Shown in pieces: positions 17,518-24,823 of a stretch of 42,411 nucleotides of DNA; position 1 is the first letter of the stretch; each line of letters starts with the position of its first letter. The position numbers and the translations under genes are program-made. The DNA is taken from the NCBI GenBank assembly GCA_005799745.1, contig SYFY01000067.1:1-42411 (forward strand), written 5' to 3'. This DNA is from Gammaproteobacteria bacterium. Lineage in GTDB: Bacteria; Pseudomonadota; Gammaproteobacteria; Pseudomonadales; Azotimanducaceae. The notes below the pieces were generated by a model. It saw only the letters and a program-made list of their open reading frames with translations, ran no database searches and was not told the origin of the DNA.

Positions 17518-18489
17518 TTACGCGTAAACGTCTTCAAGGATGGCGGATGCATCCGGGAAGGGGCTCGATTCAGCGAATTGAATGGCTGCGTCGATCTCCG
17601 CCAGGGTTTCGTCGTGCACGGCTTTGATCTCTGCCGCAGACATGATTTTCTGCTCCTGGAGGCGCGACTCGAAGAGTTCGATGGGATCGCGCTTCTTCCA
17701 CTCCGCCAGTTCATCGTCGGTACGGTAGGTGAGACCCATGCCGCGTACGCCCACATGGTCGTAGTAGCGGTAGGTTTTGCACTCGAGCAACGTTGGGCCT
17801 TCGCCCGCTCTGGCGCGGGCTATGGCCTCACCGGCGGCCTCGTAAACCGCGACCGCGTCCATGCCGTCGACGACAACACCGGGCATGCCGTAACCAGCAG
17901 CACGATCTGCCACATCGACGATAGCCTGGTGATTTCGTTGCGGAGTGTATTCGCCGTAACCGTTGTTCTCACAAACGAAGATCACCGGCAGCTTGTAGAG
18001 GCCAGCCATGTTGGCGGCTTCGTGGAAGGAGCCTTCGTTGCTGGCACCGTCACCGAAGAAACAGCAGGCGACGTTTTTGGTCTTACGAAACTTGTTGGAG
18101 AACCCTGCGCCCATAGCAATCGGTGGTCCACCACCGACGATACCGTTGGCACCGAGCATGCCCACTTCCAGGTTGGAGATGTGCATGGAGCCGCCCTTGC
18201 CTTTGCAGTAGCCCGTGGCCTTGCCATAAAGCTCGGCGAACATGCGATCAAACGCACCGCCTTTGGCAATGAGATGGCCGTGGCCACGGTGGGTGCTCGT
18301 GATCTGGTCCTGATTGGACAGATGCACCATGACGCCGGAAGCCACTGCTTCTTCGCCGACATAGAGATGCAACGCACCGGGAATCTTGCCGTTCTCCATC
18401 ATCTTGCCGGCCGTTTCTTCGAAGCGGCGGATGCGGACCATGCGGCGATGAATGTCCTTCAGGACGCTGTCGGTTAGTGTGACCGCCAC
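17518..18489 (-). CDS. Thiamine-diphosphate dehydrogenase E1 component, alpha subunit (AcoA/PdhA-like)
   Basis: 323 residues, typical length for AcoA. GDGASNEGSFHEAANMAG (from 146) through ENN (174-176) is the thiamine-diphosphate/Mg motif. Other family hallmarks are THRGHGHLIAKG near 66 and KGKGGSMHI near 96. First gene of the six-gene minus-strand operon (E1alpha, E1beta, acoX-like, E2, DUF35, thiolase). It is divergent from a CoA ligase across 142 bases, so both may answer to the same regulator. The reaction could be acetoin cleavage, 2-oxoacid oxidation, or cleavage of a related alpha-hydroxyketone. Confidence 0.93.
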   Translation of the reverse strand: MAVTLTDSVLKDIHRRMVRIRRFEETAGKMMENGKIPGALHLYVGEEAVASGVMVHLSNQDQITSTHRGHGHLIAKGGAFDRMFAELYGKATGYCKGKGGSMHISNLEVGMLGANGIVGGGPPIAMGAGFSNKFRKTKNVACCFFGDGASNEGSFHEAANMAGLYKLPVIFVCENNGYGEYTPQRNHQAIVDVADRAAGYGMPGVVVDGMDAVAVYEAAGEAIARARAGEGPTLLECKTYRYYDHVGVRGMGLTYRTDDELAEWKKRDPIELFESRLQEQKIMSAAEIKAVHDETLAEIDAAIQFAESSPFPDASAILEDVYA

Positions 18490-18631
18490 GTTTCCTCCCT
18501 CAAGTTGTCGGGTTGTGTTACTTTTTCGTGCTCTCGATCAAGCGCTCACCGTTCGTGAGTCTGCTTTTTCTTGGCAGATAAAGAGCCGTCCTTTATAACT
18601 GAGAAAGATCAATCCACCAACAGGATCAGCC
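18490..18631. promoter_or_regulatory. Divergent promoter region, dehydrogenase operon / CoA ligase
   Basis: 142 bases between two divergent starts, so both promoters must be here. CTCAC-N5-GTGAG at 18545-18559 is an inverted repeat placed near the middle and could be an operator. AGGA precedes the ligase ATG and GAGGAAAC precedes the E1alpha ATG. No regulator gene is adjacent. Confidence 0.5.
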
Positions 18632-20164
18632 ATGACCACCTTTGCGGCTCGGCTCGCAGCAGAGCGGCCGGACGAAATTGCGTTACGCGACGAAGTGTCG
18701 GCGTATCGATGGAAAGAAATCGAAGACATCCTCAACCGCGTCGCCAATGGGTTGCATGCCAGTGACCTTGGACCACAGCGCCGCATCGCTGTGTTTGCGG
18801 AAAACGGATGCGAGACTGCGTTCGCGAATCTGGGTGGACTCATCGGCGGCTGTTCTGTCGTGCCGGTGAATTTCCATCTGACCGCTGATGAAGTGGCTTA
18901 CATCCTCAGCGACTCGGGTGCCAAAGTGCTTTTTGTCGATTCTCGAACTGCGGAACGAGGCGTCGCCGCGGCAAAAGAGGCAGGGGTTCCCCTCATTGTG
19001 GGGTGGGGTGATGTACCAGCAGGTGTGAAGTCGTTTCGCGCCTGGATCGAAGCGCAGAAAAATACAACACCGCCGCTCGACGTTCCGCCCAGGCCGAATC
19101 TGCTCTACACCTCAGGCACGACGGGCCGACCCAAGGGGACTGAACTTCCACCGACGATGTTCGCCGGTGGGGCCAACATCGGCGAGCACCTCGAGAACCT
19201 CGGCAAGAGTCCCATGGCCGCAGTCGGCCGGCATCTCGTGGTCGGGCCGATGTATCACACGGGTCCGTTGTCCGGCGCACGTTTGCTGGCAGCCGGAGTG
19301 TCGTCGGTCATCCTCGCCCGTTTTGATGCCGAGAAAGCCCTCAAGGCCATCAACGATTACGAGATTGGCAACTCCGTGATGGTGCCTACGCACTTCGTGC
19401 GCATGCTTGCATTACCGGACGACGTCAAAAAGAAATACAGCCAGAAATCGTTGGTGCGCATCAGTCATACGGGTTCGAAGTGCCCGGTGGATGTGACGCG
19501 CGCCATGATCGAATGGTGGGGCCCTGTTTTCACCGACGCCTATGGAGCGAGTGAAGTCGGCACCACCTGCATGATTACTTCAGAAGAGTGGATGAAATAT
19601 CCCGGTTCAGTTGGCAAAGCTGTGCCGCCGTTCACCGCGATCATCTATGACGATGAAGGCAAAGAACTGCCGCCCAACACCGAAGGGCGCCTCTACTTCA
19701 AGGATGCAACGGGACGTGGCGTGGTTTATCACAACGATGCGGCCAAATCTGCCGCAGCGCATATCGCCCCCGGAATCTTCACGTTAGGCGAGATGGCGGT
19801 GATGAATGCAGAAGGTTATGTCTTCATCACCGACCGTTTCAGTGACATGGTCGTATCGGGTGGCGCCAACATCTATCCCGCAGAAGCGGAGCAGGTGCTG
19901 ATCAATCATCCCGCGATTCTTGATGTGGCATGCATTGGTGTTCCCCATCCGGAAATGGGTGAAGAACTCAAGGCACTCGCCATTCCCCATGATGCGAACA
20001 ACACGCCTAGCCCCGCGGAAGTGATTGCCTGGTGCCGCGAGCGGCTGTCGCACTACAAGTGCCCGAAGACGCTCGAGTGGGTCGATGACCTCGGCCGCAA
20101 CACCATGGGCAAGATCAACAAGCGCAAACTCAGAGCGCCGTATTGGGAAGGGGTCACGCAGTAG
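18632..20164 (+). CDS. AMP-forming acyl-CoA synthetase
   Basis: 510 residues. LLYTSGTTGRPKGTE (from about 158) is the ATP loop, AYGASEVGT the adenine motif, GEMAVMNAEGYVFITDRFSDMVVSGGANIYPAE the hinge and linker, and MGKINKRKLR the C-terminal catalytic Lys region. Closely parallel to the ligase at 10651 in length and block order. Divergent from the E1alpha gene across a short shared promoter, which ties it to the dehydrogenase/thiolase operon functionally. The probable job is to make the CoA ester that the thiolase/DUF35 pair later handles. The substrate is unknown. Confidence 0.92.
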   Translation: MTTFAARLAAERPDEIALRDEVSAYRWKEIEDILNRVANGLHASDLGPQRRIAVFAENGCETAFANLGGLIGGCSVVPVNFHLTADEVAYILSDSGAKVLFVDSRTAERGVAAAKEAGVPLIVGWGDVPAGVKSFRAWIEAQKNTTPPLDVPPRPNLLYTSGTTGRPKGTELPPTMFAGGANIGEHLENLGKSPMAAVGRHLVVGPMYHTGPLSGARLLAAGVSSVILARFDAEKALKAINDYEIGNSVMVPTHFVRMLALPDDVKKKYSQKSLVRISHTGSKCPVDVTRAMIEWWGPVFTDAYGASEVGTTCMITSEEWMKYPGSVGKAVPPFTAIIYDDEGKELPPNTEGRLYFKDATGRGVVYHNDAAKSAAAHIAPGIFTLGEMAVMNAEGYVFITDRFSDMVVSGGANIYPAEAEQVLINHPAILDVACIGVPHPEMGEELKALAIPHDANNTPSPAEVIAWCRERLSHYKCPKTLEWVDDLGRNTMGKINKRKLRAPYWEGVTQ

Positions 20165-20228
20165 CGCGAGTTAGTCTCGCCCAGTAACGCGAGTAGGCGT
20201 CGCGCTGTAGCGCGAGTAGGGGTCAAAC
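20160..20228. repeat. Imperfect 23-bp tandem repeat, three copies, between convergent genes
   Basis: Three consecutive 23-base units start at 20160, 20183 and 20206. Each opens with [AT]GTA[AG]CGCGAGT[AT]. The first unit covers the CoA-ligase stop, and the third runs into the stop of the oxygenase on the other strand; a further nine bases (AGTAACGGG) continue the pattern into the oxygenase gene. Confidence 0.7.
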
Positions 20229-21365
20229 AGTAACGGGCTCGATATCAAAGGCCACACAGATCCGGCGCTGTTCGCTCTTGAAAGGCACAGTGCCGTGATA
20301 GAAGTAGCTCGGAAACAGATACATCGCGCCATAACGGGGTTGGTAGTGGCGAATGCTTGGAGCAGACTTCACGTGCAGCTCCAGCGTCGGGCGTCCGAAC
20401 TCCAGCCACCCTTCAGGTTTGCGTGCCGGATCGTTGATCAGATCCGGTAACTGCACATAAAAAACCCCTGACAACCACCCTTTGGGGTGGATATGGGCTC
20501 GCTCGTGACCCTTGTTGTACATCACCACACCCCATGAGGTGATCTTCCACTCTTTCGGTTTCCAGATCGTCATCGGGTGAGCAGGGTCATCGGGTATCTG
20601 CTTCAGGTACCAGCGTACAGCTTCATTGATCGTCGCCCGCAGAGCCTCCATTGGCCCGCCGAAGGGCAGCAACAATTCTCCTGTGTGTTTGCCGTGTTCA
20701 GTCGACATGACGTTGGCTTCAAGTGTGGGATGGCTGCTGATGAACCTGGCACAGGCGGTAGTGAATGCGTTGATGTCGGCGAATCCATGGGGCGGATCGA
20801 AGTGGTAGGTGTGCGTGTACTTGTCATGATCGAGCAGGGTGTTGGACTCCGCCTGTCGGCCAGCATCAGCGAGCGCATGCGCCTTGAACGCGAGGGCATG
20901 AAAGTCACGTCCGGCTGCGGCGATGGCGCGATCACAGGTATTCACCGCTTCATCCGCGCGATCGGACCTTAACAAGGCGTCACACAAGCTATGGTAGGGA
21001 TCAAGGTATCGGGGTGAAAGCCGGATGGCGGTTTCCAGGGAATCGACGGCGGCGTCCAGCAAACCCGCCGCCAACTCAACGCTGCCACGATTCATCCACA
21101 GACCCGGGTTGTCAGGCGCGTGCTGGCAGAGCGCTGCGAGAACCGGCAAGGCCTCATCGTGGCGACCCGCAGTGGACAGCAGCATCGCCCTGCCGTTCTG
21201 CGCATCGGGCTGCAGGGGCCATGCCTTGAGAATCGCGCGATAGGCCCGGTCCGCCTCATCTGCGAGGTTGTCACGATGCAGGGCGACCGCCACTTCCAGT
21301 GCACCACGGAGATCGTGTTGGCGGATGCAAGACTGCACGCGAGCCAGGAGGTTGGAGCGGGACAT
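20223..21365 (-). CDS. TPR-repeat protein with putative 2OG-Fe(II) oxygenase domain
   Basis: 380 residues in two parts. Residues 1 to about 185 are helical tetratricopeptide repeats (blocks such as AYRAILKAWPLQPDAQNGRA and AVDSLETAIRLSPRYLDPYH). The C-terminal about 190 residues match the putative 2OG-Fe(II) oxygenase family that often follows TPRs: NKGHERAHIHPKGWLSGVFYVQLP provides metal-binding His, and the distal YLFPSYFYHGTVPF with RRICVAFDIEP provides the second His and the 2-oxoglutarate-binding Arg. Substrate is unknown; such proteins are thought to hydroxylate proteins or small molecules. It is convergent with the CoA ligase. Confidence 0.85.
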   Translation of the reverse strand: MSRSNLLARVQSCIRQHDLRGALEVAVALHRDNLADEADRAYRAILKAWPLQPDAQNGRAMLLSTAGRHDEALPVLAALCQHAPDNPGLWMNRGSVELAAGLLDAAVDSLETAIRLSPRYLDPYHSLCDALLRSDRADEAVNTCDRAIAAAGRDFHALAFKAHALADAGRQAESNTLLDHDKYTHTYHFDPPHGFADINAFTTACARFISSHPTLEANVMSTEHGKHTGELLLPFGGPMEALRATINEAVRWYLKQIPDDPAHPMTIWKPKEWKITSWGVVMYNKGHERAHIHPKGWLSGVFYVQLPDLINDPARKPEGWLEFGRPTLELHVKSAPSIRHYQPRYGAMYLFPSYFYHGTVPFKSEQRRICVAFDIEPVTV

Positions 21366-21586
21366 GCTTAGGTCACACCCTCACGACGTAAAACAATATT
21401 GTCAGCATGGGATAGGGATAGGCCCGGTGCTGTCAATGGGGGTTATCTGTGGACTGTCGGTCGAAGTCTGAATCCGTAGGATTTTGCCGGTGAAGGCGGA
21501 TGACGCTGCCATGGTTGGGGTGACAACGGGTTCCTGCGCGCCACTTCGGAGTAGCGGGGTGCCCCCAAATCAGTGGAGAGAATCCA
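21366..21586. other. Upstream region of the truncated TonB receptor
   Basis: 221 bases without a gene, between the oxygenase start (minus) and the receptor remnant (plus), so divergent promoters are expected. A perfect 10-base palindrome ACAATATTGT lies at 21393-21402. GTGGAGAG at 21573-21580 serves as ribosome site for the remnant. Confidence 0.35.
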
Positions 21587-21766
21587 ATGTTCAGAAAGAG
21601 AATTTTGCGTAGCGCCATCACCGGCGCGCTGGCAGTCACTGGCTATTCGCCGGTTGTTCTTGCGGAAGAGCCGGCGCTGGAGGAAATCGTCGTGACGGCG
21701 ACCCGTCGCGAAGAATCCTCCCAGGAGGTCGCGTTGCCAGTGACACCGATCTCGGGTCGCTCGTGA
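21587..21766 (+). pseudogene. Truncated TonB-dependent receptor: signal peptide and TonB box only
   Basis: 59 codons from ATG 21587 to TGA 21764-21766, with a good ribosome site. A basic start MFRKRILRSAITG and hydrophobic stretch form a signal peptide ending near VVLAEE; LEEIVVTATRREESSQEVALPVT then matches the start of TonB-dependent receptors and parallels EEIVVTSRRREESQQDVPLSVT of the intact receptor at 25230. Everything after the first plug residues is missing, and a terminator follows at once. This looks like an internal deletion joining the 5' end of a receptor gene to its own terminator. The remnant could still be expressed as a small periplasmic peptide. Confidence 0.75.
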
Positions 21767-21771
21767 TGAAC

Positions 21772-21797
21772 AAGACCCCGGCTTCTGTCGGGGTCTT
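21772..21797. terminator. Intrinsic terminator between receptor remnant and P450
   Basis: AAGACCCCG pairs with CGGGGTCTT (9 bp, 8-base loop) and is followed by TGTTG on the plus strand. It starts five bases after the remnant's stop and lies just past the convergent P450 stop, so it may serve both strands. Confidence 0.8.
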
Positions 21798-21815
21798 TGT
21801 TGCTGACGGGTAGGT

Positions 21816-23051
21816 TCATTCGGACGCGGAGAAAGTCACCTGCAACTTCTTGAGACCACGCAGGATCATCGACGGGTGATGCGAGAAGTCGTTGGCGCCT
21901 TCGAGGTACGCCAGGTTGTTGACACGCTCAAGTAACAACCGGAAAGCCTGGGTCATCTCCTCCCGCGCAAGGTTTGCGCCGATGCAGTGATGGATGCCCG
22001 CACCAAACCCGACATGGGTTCCCGCGTTGTGACGCATCACGTCGAGATCATCCGCTTTTTCATATTTCTTCGAGTCGCGGTTTGCAGAGGCAAATCGCAT
22101 CATGATTCGTGCTCCCTTGGGGAGTAAGACACCACCGATTTGTGTTTCTGCCTTGACGATTCGAAAGAGCCCCTGCACGGGTGATTCAAGGCGCAGAACT
22201 TCGTTCGCGAACACCATGCAGCGATCAGGGTTTTCACGCAGCAGTGCCTGTTGTTGCGGGTTGTTGATCAACATCCGCACACCTGCGGCGATGCCATTGG
22301 TGGTCGTTTCGTTTCCAGCAACGAGAAACTGTTGCGTGAGCGACAACATCTCGGGAATGGAGAAACCCTTGCCGTCTTCGTCGCGCGCAGTGGTGAGGTG
22401 CGTGAGCAAATCATCACGTGGCTTCGATTGCCGAGCTTCGAGTTCACCCACGATGTAGTCCTGGAACTCCTTCATCGTCCGCGCGCAGATCACCAGACGC
22501 TCATCACTCACCATCATGCCGAGGGGTTCCACAGAGGCGTCGGACCATTCCTTGATTTTGGGGGCGAGCGCGCGGTCGAGACCTAACATGTCGGCGATGA
22601 CCCGAATGGGAATTGGAATCGCGTAGTCCTTCACCACTTCGCAGCGCCCTTGATGAATGAACGCGTCGATGCACTCGTTGACGATGTCTTCTATTGAAGC
22701 CCGGAGCACCTCGATGCTGCGCGGCCGGAAAGGTTCATCGACCATCTTGCGAATGCGCGTGTGCGAAGGCGGGTCGTTGGTCACGAGCGTGTTGACGGGC
22801 GCATACATCTGCCGACGGATCGCGATGGCTTCGGCAGGCGGTGGACGGAGGCTGTCCACCGCTTGGCTGTCGATGTTCGAAAACACATCCGTGTTGCGCA
22901 GGATCTCGCGCATCTCGTCGTAGGTGGAACAAATCCAGAAGCCAAGCTGCGCGTCGAAACGGATGGGTTCTTCTCGTAGCGCCCGGTAGTACGGCGCCGG
23001 ATTTTCCTGGATGTCGATGCGCAGGAGCTGACCGTCGAGTGCCGTGTTCAT
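21816..23051 (-). CDS. Cytochrome P450
   Basis: Heme monooxygenase of the soluble bacterial class, 411 residues from ATG 23051 (the frame stays open further upstream, but the AAGG ribosome site and the ATGA overlap with the preceding ORF favour this start). I-helix AGNETTTNG binds oxygen, EVLR is the ExxR pair, and FGAGIHHCIG holds the heme-ligating Cys356. These proteins need a ferredoxin and a ferredoxin reductase; neither is adjacent. The group with the pattern 'PPSHTRIRKMVDEPFRPR' includes steroid- and terpene-hydroxylating CYPs, but the substrate is inference. Confidence 0.94.
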   Translation of the reverse strand: MNTALDGQLLRIDIQENPAPYYRALREEPIRFDAQLGFWICSTYDEMREILRNTDVFSNIDSQAVDSLRPPPAEAIAIRRQMYAPVNTLVTNDPPSHTRIRKMVDEPFRPRSIEVLRASIEDIVNECIDAFIHQGRCEVVKDYAIPIPIRVIADMLGLDRALAPKIKEWSDASVEPLGMMVSDERLVICARTMKEFQDYIVGELEARQSKPRDDLLTHLTTARDEDGKGFSIPEMLSLTQQFLVAGNETTTNGIAAGVRMLINNPQQQALLRENPDRCMVFANEVLRLESPVQGLFRIVKAETQIGGVLLPKGARIMMRFASANRDSKKYEKADDLDVMRHNAGTHVGFGAGIHHCIGANLAREEMTQAFRLLLERVNNLAYLEGANDFSHHPSMILRGLKKLQVTFSASE

Positions 23052-23293
23052 TCCGTAACCTTGTTCGTTGCGTCTGCGTTGGATGGTAGGCGGCGATGGT
23101 GAAGGACAGCAAGTGCATGGCGGGTAACGTCCATCTCGACGATGTAGAGGTCGAATGAACCCGGACACTCCGAGCGGCGAAATTGTTCGCCGACGAGGAG
23201 CGCCTGATGAGCAGGAAGTGACGATTGTTCGCGGCTCAGATGAAGCGTGAAGCTGCGGTTCCGATATTCGACCATGGCTTTAGGGGTGCCCAT
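23048..23293 (-). CDS. Small hypothetical protein translationally coupled to the P450
   Basis: 81 residues from ATG 23293, with GAGG five bases upstream. Its TGA overlaps the P450 start as ATGA (23051-23048). The sequence has a protein-like character (MVEYRNRSFTLHLSREQ, then GSFDLYIVEMDVTRHALAVL, alternating hydrophobic residues suggesting strands) and two Cys-poor halves. I do not recognise a family. The start signal and overlap argue that it is real; the lack of homology argues caution. Confidence 0.45.
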   Translation of the reverse strand: MGTPKAMVEYRNRSFTLHLSREQSSLPAHQALLVGEQFRRSECPGSFDLYIVEMDVTRHALAVLHHRRLPSNADATNKVTE

Positions 23294-23483
23294 GCTTGCC
23301 TCGCGCCAGTTATCCGAATTGATCGAGCCAGCGTGTGTAAATCCCGAGACCATACCTCGCTCTGAAGTCCCAGATTCAGAACAAAACCAGAGAAACCACC
23401 TGTCCCAACCTTGCGCATTAAACGCTACGAGGCCACACCTCGTGATAGCGGGACCATTTCTAAGGGGTCGGGCTGGGAAGGTT

Positions 23484-23500
23484 ATTCGAGTTTCTCGAAT
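23484..23500. repeat. Perfect inverted repeat downstream of the toxin gene
   Basis: ATTCGAG-TTT-CTCGAAT is a 17-base perfect hairpin 38 bases past the VapC-like stop on the minus strand. There is no T-run after it, so its role (terminator, operator, or recombination site) is open. Confidence 0.4.
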
Positions 23501-23537
23501 GCCACTGACATTAAGAATGGCTCGCTCAGGAGTTGGT

Positions 23538-23963
23538 TTATGTCAGGATCTTTAGGCTCTGAACGCTGTAAAAATCACGGGCGTGAGTTACGAGCGCATC
23601 GGCGCTTATTGCAACTGCACTGGCCAGCTGAATGGCATCCGGCAGTTTCAGTCCATATTGACCTCTAAATCGGGCAGCGCTCTCAGTGATGTCGCTCGTG
23701 AGTTCCACAACCTGCCATGCCTCAAGTGCAGCTCGGTAGCGACGAGCAAGAGTCTCTTCACGGGCCCGTATTGGACCGGTCAATACTTCAGCAATGGTGT
23801 TTGTGGAGACCGCTAGAAACAGCTCGCCGTCCACGTAGCGCTGAAACATCAATTCGAATTGTTCGGCAAACCTTGGGTGGCCTTCGAGAACATAGATGAT
23901 TGGCGCGGTATCGACGAGAAGCAAACTGCCACGAGCCAATTCGGTGGCGTTCAGCGTGTCCAT
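23538..23963 (-). CDS. PIN-domain ribonuclease toxin, VapC-like
   Basis: 141 residues. The four PIN acidic residues are in place: Asp18 in LLLVDTAPIIYVLE, Glu59 in STNTIAEVL, Asp109 in GLKLPDAIQLASA and Asp130 in THARDF. VapC toxins cut RNA and stop translation until the antitoxin is restored. The start codon lies inside the antitoxin gene (13-base overlap), the normal arrangement for coupled pairs. Length is about 10 residues above the usual VapC. Confidence 0.9.
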   Translation of the reverse strand: MDTLNATELARGSLLLVDTAPIIYVLEGHPRFAEQFELMFQRYVDGELFLAVSTNTIAEVLTGPIRAREETLARRYRAALEAWQVVELTSDITESAARFRGQYGLKLPDAIQLASAVAISADALVTHARDFYSVQSLKILT

Positions 23964-24211
23964 TTGGCGCGAAGGTCATCGATGGTTCGTCCACTGCTCT
24001 TTCCCCCGAGCCCACGCCCGCTGGCTGCCAGCTTCAGAATGGAGACTGGTTTGTTGCTGTTAACGGCCGCCGCAGGGACCACTGCAGCGATTTCCTTGCC
24101 ATGGGGAGTGATGATGGTCGTCTTACCAGCTGCAGCCGCATCAAGAATTGCGGGTAACTGCTGACGAGCTTCTTCAGCGCCTTTTGATTCGACTTGTTTG
24201 GATCGTTTCAT
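23951..24211 (-). CDS. Antitoxin of Phd/YefM type, partner of the PIN toxin
   Basis: 86 residues from ATG 24211; the open frame extends 12 codons further up but into the operator region. EEARQQLPAILDAAAAGKTTIITPHGKEIAAVVPA is the Phd/YefM DNA-binding fold, and the C-terminal part (SSGRTIDDLRAKW) would wrap the toxin. Such antitoxins bind their own promoter; a direct repeat sits right upstream (24221-24236). The combination of a Phd-type antitoxin with a VapC toxin is common. Confidence 0.87.
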   Translation of the reverse strand: MKRSKQVESKGAEEARQQLPAILDAAAAGKTTIITPHGKEIAAVVPAAAVNSNKPVSILKLAASGRGLGGKSSGRTIDDLRAKWTR

Positions 24212-24220
24212 GAAATTAAC

Positions 24221-24236
24221 CGTACAGAGCGTACAG
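24221..24236 (-). promoter_or_regulatory. Direct repeat in the toxin-antitoxin promoter, candidate operator
   Basis: CGTACAG-AG-CGTACAG (plus-strand reading) lies 10-25 bases ahead of the antitoxin ATG. The neighbouring TATTCT (minus strand, about 24235-24240) could be a -10 box covered by the same site. Autoregulation by the antitoxin is expected from family knowledge. Confidence 0.5.
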
Positions 24237-24249
24237 AATAGTGCCAAGC

Positions 24250-24404
24250 CTCATCCACCGCATGGACCCGGAACACGTTCTTTGCCAAATCCAAACCAAC
24301 CACGTTGATTTCGTTCATGGATACTGTTCTCTTTGTCAGTTGGTGGAAGTCAAATCGACTTGGGCACATCGATGCCGTTAGAAGAGGGCGGTGTCCATCC
24401 CATC
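24250..24404 (-). mobile_element. IS110-family insertion sequence remnant (left end and first 23 codons of transposase)
   Basis: On the minus strand an ATG at 24318 opens MNEINVVGLDLAKNVFRVHAVDE, the start of IS110-type DEDD transposases with the first catalytic Asp (Asp10). Homology stops near 24250, and the frame ends at 24208 within the antitoxin start. Ahead of the ATG, AGAGAACAGTATCC and, further up, GATGGGATGGACACCGCC (24404-24387) look like the element's left end. The remainder of the transposase and the right end are absent, so the element is dead. The exact outer boundary is uncertain. Confidence 0.75.
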
Positions 24405-24624
24405 TGATGGTTAGGTAGTTCTCAATATTCAGACCTTCTTAATAACGAAACTCGCGTTTCGAATGCTGAATCGCCTCGTGCTGTACAGCCTTGGTTTCTT
24501 TGGCTGTATTTGTAATCCGCGTATGTCCCGCTGCATGTCTGATCCTGCGGTTGGACATCGTCGGGCGTGAAACGGGAGGGTGCCTTGGAGCGCGGTGTCT
24601 GTCTGTTCCACACCCAACTTTTTT

Positions 24625-24669
24625 CTGCACTGCTGATTTCTACACTGCTGATTTCTGCACTGCTGTCTT
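24625..24669. repeat. 15-bp tandem repeat, three copies
   Basis: Units CTGCACTGCTGATTT, CTACACTGCTGATTT and CTGCACTGCTGTCTT follow one another without spacing, just ahead of the katG tail. One base differs in unit two and three at the end of unit three. Confidence 0.75.
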
Positions 24670-24682
24670 CCAGAGACTCGGG

Positions 24683-24823
24683 CTTGTGGTCTTCAGTCCG
24701 AATGCACAGCTGCGTTCGCTGGCTGAGGTTTACGCCAGTAGTGATGCACAGGACAAGTTTGCACAAGACTTCGCGCATGCCTTCGGGAAGATCATGAACC
24801 TGGATCGTTTCGACCTGGTGTGA
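24683..24823 (+). pseudogene. katG: Catalase-peroxidase (KatG) C-terminal fragment
   Basis: 46 codons and a [22 protein letters not shown] followed by [23 protein letters not shown] matches the extreme C-terminus of KatG (in E. coli the protein also ends ...[11 protein letters not shown]). The heme-binding and peroxidase domains, over 650 residues, are missing; upstream sequence in the same frame is low-complexity and unrelated. It is therefore debris of a deleted or recombined katG gene. Confidence 0.8.

Noticed and set aside
16825-18477. 550-codon plus-strand open frame
   Set aside because: It is antisense to the E1 alpha and beta genes, which have all their cofactor motifs.
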